The notes under the pieces: model-generated
What the model saw: the letters and a program-made list of their open reading frames with translations, nothing else
What the model was told of the DNA's origin: nothing
The model's database searches: none
Program-made: the position numbers and the translations under genes
Source of the DNA: Ferruginibacter sp.
GTDB taxonomy: Bacteria > Bacteroidota > Bacteroidia > Chitinophagales > Chitinophagaceae
Assembly (NCBI GenBank): GCA_014379625.1
Contig: JACMLJ010000071.1
Location: forward strand, 1 to 64,000
Reading direction: 5' to 3'
Length of the DNA stretch: 64,000 nt
In this document: positions 16,993 to 24,825 of the stretch, in pieces
Position numbering within the stretch: the first letter of the stretch is position 1
Layout of the letters: every line of letters starts with the position of its first letter

Positions 16993-19900
16993 TTAAAATG
17001 TTGCATTAACCCCAAAAATAAAACTGCGGCTTTTTGGATAGGCTGAATAATCAAGGCCAGGTGTTAATGGACTATTTTTTACACTCACTTCCGGGTCATA
17101 ACCCGAATAACCGGTTAGCACTGCAAGATTGTTGCCGGTCAGGTAAAACCGGAGTTTGCTCATTTTTAACCCTGCTATTTTTTCAACGGGCAGTGAGTAT
17201 CCGACAGTTAAATTATTGATGCGTAAAAATGAACCATCTTCGATTGTCCAGGAGTGAGGTATAAATGCCGCAGCCCCGGTACCCCGTGCAGGTTGCCAGA
17301 TAGTGGCATGTGCATTTAATGCAGCCAGCTGTGCAGGTGCGATACCAACAATTTGATTGATACCATTAATAAATTGCGCTGTAACTCCCGTTTCTGTTAC
17401 AACTCTCCAACGGCCTTCCATTAATTGAAGGAGGTTTGAATTAGGGGTGAACCCATTACTAAACTCAATTTTATTGGCATTATAAACGTCGTTACCATAA
17501 GAGAAGTTTACAAACAGGCTTAGGTCCCATTGCTTATAAGTAAATTGCTGATTTAATCCACCGGTAAATTTGGCATTTGGATTACCAATGATTTGCCTGT
17601 CATTATCAATATCAATTTTTTTATCGCCATTTAAATCTTTAAACTTAACTGCGCCAGGCTGCACGGTTCCTAATGCTGTGCCATAGCCTGGCACCCCTGC
17701 TTTTAAAGTATAGATACCATATCCATTTGCACCCGGAGCGTAATCAAAATCATCCACGGAATAAAACCCATCAGTGGTGAAACCCCACATTGAACCCACC
17801 GGATCACCAATTCTTACAATATAGTCGGTAGGCTGGCCATTAACCCCCCAGCTTGCATCCGGGAAAAAGAAGGGCTGGTTTACCCCAAGCGCTACCACTT
17901 TATTTTTATTAGACGATATATTGAAGTTGGCAGACCAGGTTAGATTATTATTTTTTCTAAGCAGAACGGCATTCAATTGCAACTCTATGCCCTTATTGGA
18001 AGTTTTACCGATATTTTGCAATTGCGAAGTGTAACCGTAGGTGGAAGCTATCGGTACATCGAGAAGCAGGTCTTTGGAACTATTGTTATAAATATCTACA
18101 CTTATATCAAGCCTGTTTTTAAATAAACTTATATCAATACCATAATTCCTGTTTACAGTAGACTCCCATTTTAAGTCTGAATTTACGAGACTGGTTGGAT
18201 AATATCCATTAACCGCCTGGTTATTGATTCCATAATAATACCTGCCATTATTACTATAGGTGGTTAAAAATAAATAATCCCTGATACGGTTGTTACCTAC
18301 CGTTCCAAATCCCGCCCTGAGTTTAAGATCGCTGATGAGATCAACATTGGCAAGAAATTTTTCTTTTTTAACCCGCCATGCAAAAGAACCGGCAGGAAAA
18401 TATCCCCATTGTTTACCGGGTGCAAATTTGGAAGCACCGTCTGCCCTGACATTGAAAGAAAACAAATACTTATCCAGTAAGGAATAATTTATCCGGCCAA
18501 AGAATGACAAGTTAGTGTACCTCGTTTTTCCCAGCCTGGGATAACCTGTAAACGGTATTGCAAGACTTGTATTTTTAAAAGCAGTATTGTAAGCAGTAAA
18601 TGCGGGATAATTTCTAAAAAGGCTTGAACGGCTTTCCGTTTTGAGATCATAAGTTTCTTCACCAACTAAGAAACTAAAGTCATGTTTTCCTCTAAATCCT
18701 GTAATGGAGTACGATAAAACATTAGAATTAGTAATGGTTTTATTGACAGTCGTATCCAATCCTGCAATGGGTAATTTTCCTCCCTGTATGATAGAATAGG
18801 TAGTGATGGAATCGCTAAATTTTCTGTCGGTAACGGTATTTTCATCATACCCGAATGTAGATTTGAATACAAGCCTTTTAGTGATATTGTAAGAGACATT
18901 AGCCGTAAAATTGAAGGCTTCTGTGGTTTTTTTTCTGTACTCCGAACCAGCCAGTTGTATGGGGTTTACAAGATTTAATCCATTACCAACATTTGGATCG
19001 GCCAGGGGATCAGGATCTTCAAGTGTTGTACTGTCTGATTTGAAAGGCCGGTATTTAACAGCATTTCGCAGCCGGTTGTAAGAAGAACCTTTATCATCAG
19101 AAACACCGGCGCCATAAACATTCTGCAGCGTATACCTTGTACTGATCCCGGCCTTTAAATTTTTGGTTATTTTATATTCGCCTTTTAAATTCAGGATATG
19201 CCTGATGTATTTCGAATTAATTACAATCGCCTTTTCGTCATTGTAGGTATAGCCAAAATTATAGGTGATCTTATTATTGCCGCCCAATGCAGCAACATTA
19301 TGCGTTTGCGTAATTCCGGTTTCACCAAAAACCTGTTCCTGCCAGTTTATAGCGTCAACATTTTTATATACCGACAAGGTATCCCAGGTAGTACCAAAGC
19401 TCTTTGTAAAATTTGTACTGTCCGTGCCGTTTCCCCTGGATCTTTCTGATTGATAAACCACATAATTATAAGGAGACAATACCTCTAAAGTTTTGGGTAA
19501 ATATTTTACACCAACAAAACCGTTATAACTTGCAACAAGCCTCCCGGGTTTGCCGCTCTTGGTGGTGATAACAATAACACCATTCGCTCCCCTTGCCCCG
19601 TAAATAGCGGTGGCAGCGGCATCCTTTAAAACATCTATTGACTGAATATTCTGCGGGGAAATTGTATTAAGCCCGTTTTCAATCTGCACCCCATCTATAA
19701 TATACAAAGGAGAATTGTCACCGGTAATAGACATACCGCCGCGCACCCTGATCCTGATCTGCGCATCCGGAGACCCTTCCGCTGTTGTAGCAGTTACCCC
19801 GGCCAGTCTGCCATTTAAGGCCTCCGCCGCAGAATTTATGGGAATGTCTTTTAAATCCCTGGCGCTTACGGATGATACGGAAGCCAACAAGTCTTTTCGT

Positions 19901-20241
19901 TTAACCGTTTGATAACCGATCACCACCACTTCATCCTGGGTACCGGTCTGCCTTTCCAACTGCACAGTAAGCGGCGAATTGCCATCAGAAAAAACCGTTT
20001 TGGCAATATAACCTACAAAAGAAAAAACCAGTGCGGTTTTTCCGGAACCCATACCCGTAATCGAAAAATTTCCATCCTTATCTGTACTGGTTCCTTTTTG
20101 GTTTTTTTGTACCAGCACATTTACTCCCTGGAAAGGTTTGCCCGTTTCGTCAAGCACTTTACCGGTGATGGATTTTGTCTGGGCCAGTAAAACAGCAGGG
20201 GAAATAAAACAAATCAGCAAGAGCAGCAGCAGTTTAGTCAT
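16993..20241 (-). CDS. SusC/RagA-family TonB-dependent glycan transporter
   Basis: This is an outer-membrane transporter (1082 aa). A signal peptide (to LLAQ) is followed by a carboxypeptidase-regulatory-like domain (ITGKVLDETGKPFQGVNV, about residues 24-95), the TonB-box-like DEVVVIGY, a plug domain with NGRLAGV, SPLYIIDGV, and DVLKDAAATAIYGARGANGV, and a 22-strand barrel ending in an aromatic C-terminus (FIFGVNATF). No N-terminal STN domain is present, so it is not an obvious anti-sigma-linked transducer. This agrees with regulation by the divergent LacI-type gene. A candidate promoter and operator lie 118-160 bp upstream. Confidence 0.96.
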   Translation of the reverse strand: MTKLLLLLLICFISPAVLLAQTKSITGKVLDETGKPFQGVNVLVQKNQKGTSTDKDGNFSITGMGSGKTALVFSFVGYIAKTVFSDGNSPLTVQLERQTGTQDEVVVIGYQTVKRKDLLASVSSVSARDLKDIPINSAAEALNGRLAGVTATTAEGSPDAQIRIRVRGGMSITGDNSPLYIIDGVQIENGLNTISPQNIQSIDVLKDAAATAIYGARGANGVIVITTKSGKPGRLVASYNGFVGVKYLPKTLEVLSPYNYVVYQSERSRGNGTDSTNFTKSFGTTWDTLSVYKNVDAINWQEQVFGETGITQTHNVAALGGNNKITYNFGYTYNDEKAIVINSKYIRHILNLKGEYKITKNLKAGISTRYTLQNVYGAGVSDDKGSSYNRLRNAVKYRPFKSDSTTLEDPDPLADPNVGNGLNLVNPIQLAGSEYRKKTTEAFNFTANVSYNITKRLVFKSTFGYDENTVTDRKFSDSITTYSIIQGGKLPIAGLDTTVNKTITNSNVLSYSITGFRGKHDFSFLVGEETYDLKTESRSSLFRNYPAFTAYNTAFKNTSLAIPFTGYPRLGKTRYTNLSFFGRINYSLLDKYLFSFNVRADGASKFAPGKQWGYFPAGSFAWRVKKEKFLANVDLISDLKLRAGFGTVGNNRIRDYLFLTTYSNNGRYYYGINNQAVNGYYPTSLVNSDLKWESTVNRNYGIDISLFKNRLDISVDIYNNSSKDLLLDVPIASTYGYTSQLQNIGKTSNKGIELQLNAVLLRKNNNLTWSANFNISSNKNKVVALGVNQPFFFPDASWGVNGQPTDYIVRIGDPVGSMWGFTTDGFYSVDDFDYAPGANGYGIYTLKAGVPGYGTALGTVQPGAVKFKDLNGDKKIDIDNDRQIIGNPNAKFTGGLNQQFTYKQWDLSLFVNFSYGNDVYNANKIEFSNGFTPNSNLLQLMEGRWRVVTETGVTAQFINGINQIVGIAPAQLAALNAHATIWQPARGTGAAAFIPHSWTIEDGSFLRINNLTVGYSLPVEKIAGLKMSKLRFYLTGNNLAVLTGYSGYDPEVSVKNSPLTPGLDYSAYPKSRSFIFGVNATF

Positions 20242-20358
20242 ATAGCATTTTTTAAATAGTTATCGCGAGATCAGTGCCCTCCATTTGTAAAGGGTTATAC
20301 TGTTCAATGCGAATTGCAATCAGGAGCAATGCTACTCACATTTTTCAATAACAATACC

Positions 20359-20366
20359 CAAAAATA
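20359..20366 (-). promoter_or_regulatory. Candidate -7 promoter box for susC
   Basis: On the minus strand TATTTTTG matches the Bacteroidota -7 consensus TAnnTTTG, 16 bp downstream of the operator dyad and about 118 bp before the susC start. No convincing -33 TTG at the ideal spacing was found; the operator would cover that region, which suits repression. Confidence 0.45.
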
Positions 20367-20374
20367 TTGATTTT

Positions 20375-20400
20375 TTTACGCAATCGTTCCCGATAACGAT
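20375..20400. promoter_or_regulatory. Candidate LacI-family operator in the susC / lacI-type intergenic region
   Basis: The dyad ATCGTTCCCGATAACGAT (20383-20400) and eight flanking bases are identical to 3043-3068. It lies 142 bp upstream of susC and 69 bp upstream of the divergent regulator gene, so one protein could control both the operon and its own gene. Confidence 0.75.
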
Positions 20401-20468
20401 ACCATTTTTTTGAAAGACGCTAAAATTGATAATCGGAAGAAAAACACAAATCACGATCTTTACAAAAT

Positions 20469-21515
20469 ATGAAATATGAACCTGTAACCATAAAAGATAT
20501 CGGAAAGGCCTTGGGACTATCTACTTCTACGGTTTCGAGGGCTTTGCGGGGTAGTTATGAAATAAGTTCAGAAACAAAAAAACAGGTACTGGAATATGCA
20601 GAAAAAGTAAATTACCGCCCCAATCCCATTGCGTTGAGTTTAAAGGAAAGACGCAGCAGTTCAATTGGCGTAGTGGTTTGTGAAATAGCCAATAACTTCT
20701 TTTCCCAGGCAATCAATGGGATCGAATCCATTGCTTATAACAGGGGCTACCATGTCATAATTTCACAAAGCCATGAATCCTACGAACGGGAGGTAGTGAA
20801 TGTACAGCACCTCGCTTCAAGATCGGTGGATGGATTACTGGTTTCCCTTTCGGGCGAAACATCGGATGTTTCGCATTTTACCCATTTACACGAAAAAGGA
20901 TTGCCCATTGTTTTTTTTGACAGGGTAAGCAATGAAATAATCACCCACAAAGTGATCGCGGATAATTACAAAGCCGCTTATGATGCTACGGTACACCTGA
21001 TTAATAATGGATACAAAAATATCGCCCACATTACCTCAGCCCCATTTTTATCCATTACCAAAGAAAGGCTGGAAGGATATAAGGCCGCTTTACTGGAAAA
21101 CGGTTTGCCTTTCAATGAAAAATATGTAAAATTTTGCAGCCATGGTGGAATGATCGTGGAAGAAATTGAAGGGGCGCTTAATAACCTGTTACACATAAAA
21201 CAGAAACCGGATGCCTTTGTAACTGCGGGTGACCGGATCACAACGGGATCTTTAACCGCCATCAAAAACCTGCAACTGAAAGTTCCGGAGGATATCGCGC
21301 TGGTAGGTTTTAGCAATACCAATATCCCTGAATTAATGGCACCAACGCTAACGACTATACGAATGCCGGCTTTTGAAATGGGCCAGGTGGCTACCGAATT
21401 ACTGATCCGGATAATTGAAAGTAAAAGGCCTGTTACGGAATTTGAAACAAGGGTATTGCAAACTGAATTTACCATAAGAAATTCTTCGGGTTTATCACCG
21501 GAAAATAAAAAGTAA
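20469..21515 (+). CDS. LacI-family transcriptional regulator
   Basis: This DNA-binding regulator (348 aa) is divergent from susC. The N-terminal HTH (ITIKDIGKALGLSTSTVSRAL) is followed by the hinge-helix region (NYRPNPIALSLKERRSS) and a periplasmic-binding-protein-like sensor domain (about residues 62-330) with SIGVVVCEIANNFFSQ, VDGLLVSLSG and PEDIALVGFSNTNIPE. It probably senses a pectin-derived sugar or sugar acid and controls the locus through the two identical dyads. It is the only plus-strand gene in the left 40 kb. The ATG at 20469 places the HTH at the usual position. Whether it represses or activates is not shown by sequence. Confidence 0.93.
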   Translation: MKYEPVTIKDIGKALGLSTSTVSRALRGSYEISSETKKQVLEYAEKVNYRPNPIALSLKERRSSSIGVVVCEIANNFFSQAINGIESIAYNRGYHVIISQSHESYEREVVNVQHLASRSVDGLLVSLSGETSDVSHFTHLHEKGLPIVFFDRVSNEIITHKVIADNYKAAYDATVHLINNGYKNIAHITSAPFLSITKERLEGYKAALLENGLPFNEKYVKFCSHGGMIVEEIEGALNNLLHIKQKPDAFVTAGDRITTGSLTAIKNLQLKVPEDIALVGFSNTNIPELMAPTLTTIRMPAFEMGQVATELLIRIIESKRPVTEFETRVLQTEFTIRNSSGLSPENKK

Positions 21516-21545
21516 TCACTGCTGTGAAACCATTAAGTGAACAAA

Positions 21546-21571
21546 TAAAAAACACGGTGGGTGCACCTTGT
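21546..21571 (-). terminator. Intrinsic terminator for the lut operon
   Basis: On the minus strand ACAAGGTG and CACCGTGT form an 8-bp stem with one mismatch and a CACC loop, followed by TTTTTATTTG. It lies about 110 nt past the lutC stop, between the convergent lutC and LacI-type genes. The plus-strand side lacks a T run. Confidence 0.6.
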
Positions 21572-21631
21572 TAGAATCCTTATTTACTGTTACCACTTTG
21601 GGCTCCCGGTTTGCAGTGAACTGGCTGAAGA

Positions 21632-21652
21632 CCTCCCCTTCAGGGGCCGGGG
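21632..21652. repeat. REP-like hairpin (CCCCTTCAGGGG)
   Basis: CTCCCCTTCAGGGGCCGGGGG forms a 4-6 bp GC-rich hairpin. A following Gly/Cys-rich tract, GGGGGTGGGGTCGAG (about 21690-21704), enters the lutC 3' end. This type of G/C-rich palindrome is a common intergenic repeat style in Bacteroidota. Confidence 0.5.
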
Positions 21653-21680
21653 GCAAATGAGCTATCCAAAGTCTGACGCG

Positions 21681-22292
21681 CTAGCTATCGGGGGTGGGGT
21701 CGAGGTCAATCAGGTACACCATTAAACTTCTTGCCCCATGCGCCCCTATTACCAGCGATTGTTCAATATCAGCCGTTTTGGAAGGGCCCGCTAAAAAAAC
21801 ACCATAGCCTTCTTTAGCCACGTCAATTTGCTGGTAGGCTTCATGCATGGTGGGCACAATTCTTTTTGCATCCAGGCAAATAATTAGGTGCTGACAAATA
21901 TAAGGTAAGAGGCGGTTTTTCATCTGACTCTCGTACAACCAGACAGAGCCGTTCTCCGCCACGCCAATCGTTGCCTCAATATATGTTTTATATACCGGCT
22001 CCAATGAATTGGCATCGAGCGCAGGGTTTATTTCATTGTTAACTTCTCCCAGTAATGCAATGGTATTCACAATATAATTACTACTGTCACGTGATTGTTT
22101 TAATTCGTTCCGGATAATATCGATATCCGAAACAAGCAATGCTTTCCCTCCAATGCCCTCCAGGGTTTTGATGAATTGTTGCAGCGTTGCAGCCGGATCC
22201 ATACCATCCCCTTTAATATTCATTTCGGGGCTTTCCATAAAGGCGGGTTTATTGGCGGAGATGGCCTGTAATATTTTTTCTCTTGAACTCAT
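21681..22292 (-). CDS. lutC: LutC, lactate utilisation protein C
   Basis: This LUD-domain protein (203 aa) is the third part of the LutABC system that oxidises L-lactate to pyruvate. Landmarks are MSSREKILQAI, ATIGVAENGSVWLYESQ and VFLAGPSKTADIEQSLVIGAHGARSLMVYLID. The start at 22292 overlaps the lutB stop in an ATGA arrangement, which supports it over an ATG seven codons upstream and implies translational coupling. The last residues (DLDPTPDS) appear to be encoded by an intergenic G/C-rich repeat, so the C-terminus may have been extended by repeat DNA. Downstream is a terminator-like hairpin. Confidence 0.9.
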   Translation of the reverse strand: MSSREKILQAISANKPAFMESPEMNIKGDGMDPAATLQQFIKTLEGIGGKALLVSDIDIIRNELKQSRDSSNYIVNTIALLGEVNNEINPALDANSLEPVYKTYIEATIGVAENGSVWLYESQMKNRLLPYICQHLIICLDAKRIVPTMHEAYQQIDVAKEGYGVFLAGPSKTADIEQSLVIGAHGARSLMVYLIDLDPTPDS

Positions 22293-23653
22293 TGCTTGTT
22301 TTTTATGTACCAATCCCTGAAACTCTGTTTGGGCGACCCGGGCATTTCGCGCTGCTTGTACCAGGGGTTAAATGATTTATTGTTGGTAAGGAAGGGCAGG
22401 TTACGCAAAACCCACCTGCCCATCTTTCCCGCTACCCGGTAAATGGCGGGATGCGCAAGTACGAATGCCATACCACCCATGGCTAATTTCTTGGCGGTGG
22501 GTGCATATCCTTCATTGGTTAACACCTGGCGCCATTTCCATAATTGCACGTGTATATCAATTTTAACCGGGCATACATTGCTGCACGAACCGCAAAGGGT
22601 AGACGCAAATGGAAGATCCGCATTTGCTTTCATATCGAGGTTAGGATTGAGAATAGACCCGATTGGGCCCGCAACCGCTGTATGGTAACTGTGCCCGCCG
22701 CTTCGCCTGTACACCGGACAGGTATTGAAACAGGCGGCACAACGGATACACTTTAATGAGTTACGAAAATCGGGGCGGCCTAACTGTTTGGTACGGCCAT
22801 TGTCTACAATTACAATATGCATTTGCTGGCCTGGCCCTGGCTTATTAAAATGACTGGAATAGGTGGTGATGGGCTGACCGGTTGCACTTCTTGCCAGTAA
22901 GCGGAGAAAAATGCTTAGATGTTCCGCCCGGGGAATAATTTTTTCAATCCCCATACACGCGATATGGATACCCGCCGCATGTGCCCCCATATCCGCATTC
23001 CCCTCGTTGGTACACACTACAAATCCACCTGTTTCTGCAATGGCAAAATTTACACCGGTAATGGCTAATTGTGACTGGATAAATTTATCACGCAGGTGTA
23101 TCCGGGCAGCTTCGGCCAGGTATTGAGGATCGTTATTTCCTTCCTCAGTTCCGAGGTGCTCATGAAAAGTCTGGCTTACATCCTGTTTTTTTAAATGAAT
23201 GGCTGGCAATACAATATGACTGGGTGGCTCGTTTCTAAATTGCACGATCCGTTCCCCCAGGTCGGTATCAACTACTTCAATACCGTTCTCAATTAAAAAA
23301 GGGTTTAGATGGCATTCTTCCGTAAGCATTGATTTGCTTTTAACCACCCGCTGAACACTGTGTTCGCGGATGATTTGCAAAATGATTCCGTTATGCTCCG
23401 CTGCATCCGCGGCCCAATGTACCGTAACTCCATTAGCCCGGGCATTCCTTTCAAAGGCTATTAAATAATTATCAAGATCAGAAAGTGTATGGTCTTTTAT
23501 ACGGGATGCAAGTTCCCGTAATTGTTCCCATTCAGGTACCTGGCGAACCGCCTTATCTCTTTTCTCCCTTACAAACCAAAGCGTTTCATCGTGCCAGTCC
23601 GTTCTGGGTTCATCCGCTATAAATTGCTCCGATAATGTTGCGTGATCTTTCAT
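22289..23653 (-). CDS. lutB: LutB, iron-sulfur lactate utilisation protein
   Basis: This cytoplasmic iron-sulfur electron-transfer subunit (454 aa) of L-lactate oxidation has an N-terminal LUD domain (about residues 60-290; MLTEECHLNPFLIENGIEVV, TGVNFAIAETGGFVV). Two ferredoxin-type clusters follow, CIRCAACFNTCPVYRR and CGSCSNVCPVKI, and then the C-terminal LutB domain. All eight cluster cysteines are present. It lies between lutA and lutC, coupled to lutC by an ATGA overlap and separated from lutA by a 67-bp gap holding a 30-bp palindrome. Confidence 0.95.
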   Translation of the reverse strand: MKDHATLSEQFIADEPRTDWHDETLWFVREKRDKAVRQVPEWEQLRELASRIKDHTLSDLDNYLIAFERNARANGVTVHWAADAAEHNGIILQIIREHSVQRVVKSKSMLTEECHLNPFLIENGIEVVDTDLGERIVQFRNEPPSHIVLPAIHLKKQDVSQTFHEHLGTEEGNNDPQYLAEAARIHLRDKFIQSQLAITGVNFAIAETGGFVVCTNEGNADMGAHAAGIHIACMGIEKIIPRAEHLSIFLRLLARSATGQPITTYSSHFNKPGPGQQMHIVIVDNGRTKQLGRPDFRNSLKCIRCAACFNTCPVYRRSGGHSYHTAVAGPIGSILNPNLDMKANADLPFASTLCGSCSNVCPVKIDIHVQLWKWRQVLTNEGYAPTAKKLAMGGMAFVLAHPAIYRVAGKMGRWVLRNLPFLTNNKSFNPWYKQREMPGSPKQSFRDWYIKNKQ

Positions 23654-23667
23654 TTAATTATTTTTTT

Positions 23668-23725
23668 TGTAAGAACACGCCGCGGCGTGTTCTTACAGGC
23701 GTGTTCCCACAGGCCTGTTCCTACA
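23668..23725. repeat. 30-bp perfect palindrome plus 14-bp tandem repeats between lutA and lutB
   Basis: TGTAAGAACACGCCG (23668-23682) is followed at once by its exact reverse complement (23683-23697). The right arm begins a run of 14-bp units: GGCGTGTTCTTACA, GGCGTGTTCCCACA (23698-23711) and GGCCTGTTCCTACA (23712-23725). The lutA stop codon lies inside the last unit. The transcript would form a 15-bp hairpin between two operon genes. Confidence 0.85.
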
Positions 23726-24452
23726 ATGCATTTAAAATCTCAGCAATATGAATGGTCTTGACCTTGCTTCCGTTTCTTTTTAAGATACCTTCCATGTGCA
23801 TCAGGCAGCTTACATCTACCCCGGTAATATATTCCACTTCATTGGCCTCATGTTCCGCAATCCTGTCCTTGCCCATTTTTACGGATACGGCTTCTTCAAA
23901 TACACAAAAAGTACCACCGAAGCCACAACATTCGTCTACGCGTTTTGGTTTGGTCAGCATCAATCCTTTTACCATTGCCAACAGCCTTTCTGGTTTTGAA
24001 AAAGCAGGCGCCACTAATTCGCTCATAGAAGACAAATGCAATCCACGTTGACCATGACAACTATTGTGCATACCTACTTTATGGGGAAAGGAGGCGGTGA
24101 TATTTTCTATTTTTAGCACATCCATCATAAATTCCGTCAACTCATAAATATGCCGGCGAATATGCCCGGCCTTATTTTCATCGGTATCCTGCAAATGTTC
24201 TTTTACATGCAAAACACAACTGCCCGATGGAGAAACAATGTAATCAACATCCCCAAAATTGGCGACAAAATTCTTATCACATCCCCCGTCCAATTTAGCA
24301 AAGCCACTATTGGCCATGGGTTGCCCGCAACAGGTTTGGTTGAGGGGGAACACGACTTCGCAACCAAGTTTTTCCAATAACTCCAAGGTTGCCACCGCTA
24401 CCTGCGGATAAAACTGGTCGATATAACAGGGAACAAATAATCCTACTTTCAT
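23721..24452 (-). CDS. lutA: LutA, lactate utilisation protein A
   Basis: This cytoplasmic subunit (243 aa) of the LutABC L-lactate oxidation complex has two cysteine-rich CCG domains, QTCCGQPMANSGF and DECCGFGGTFCVFEE, with HNSCHGQRGL between them, typical of heterodisulfide-reductase-like cluster sites. The N-terminus MKVGLFVPCYIDQFYPQVA is the usual one. It is the first gene of lutABC. Its position beside a pathway that yields L-lactate from a deoxysugar suggests it consumes that product, though LutABC may also serve external lactate. The stop codon is inside a short tandem repeat. Confidence 0.95.
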   Translation of the reverse strand: MKVGLFVPCYIDQFYPQVAVATLELLEKLGCEVVFPLNQTCCGQPMANSGFAKLDGGCDKNFVANFGDVDYIVSPSGSCVLHVKEHLQDTDENKAGHIRRHIYELTEFMMDVLKIENITASFPHKVGMHNSCHGQRGLHLSSMSELVAPAFSKPERLLAMVKGLMLTKPKRVDECCGFGGTFCVFEEAVSVKMGKDRIAEHEANEVEYITGVDVSCLMHMEGILKRNGSKVKTIHIAEILNAL

Positions 24453-24667
24453 TTGATTGCTGCACGCAGCTATTTATTTTGCAAGTTTATAAATACAATA
24501 TCAGATTTGAAATGCTCACTCTTTTCATTTAAAAGTACTGCACCATCTATCTACAGTTTTTTTAAATCATAACTGCATCTTCTTTTACCTTTCAAAGATA
24601 GTTCAATAATGGCTTGAGCATAAGAATTGAAATTGAAAGGGTGTATTTAAAATAGTCGCTCCTGATT

Positions 24668-24724
24668 TCGGTTGGTGGGGACACCAACCGAGGCTGGACC
24701 GTGGTTTGTGTCCTCACAAACCAC
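24668..24724. repeat. Paired inverted REP-like hairpins (BIME-like)
   Basis: Hairpin 1 (24668-24691) is TCGGTTGGTG, loop GGGA, CACCAACCGA. Hairpin 2 (24701-24724) is GTGGTTTGTG, loop TCCT, CACAAACCAC. Both have perfect 10-bp stems, and their centres (GTGGGGACAC and GTGTCCTCAC) are near reverse complements, so they are inverted copies 9 bp apart. The rest of the 373-bp gap (24453-24825) holds nothing recognised. Confidence 0.75.
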
Positions 24725-24825
24725 TGGCTACTGTGCCAATTTTAAATGCGCCCAATTGAAATCCGGGTTGTCAATTTTCACCATTCCCATTCCGAAAATA
24801 ATTGCTTCCGCAACCGGCAAAGGGT

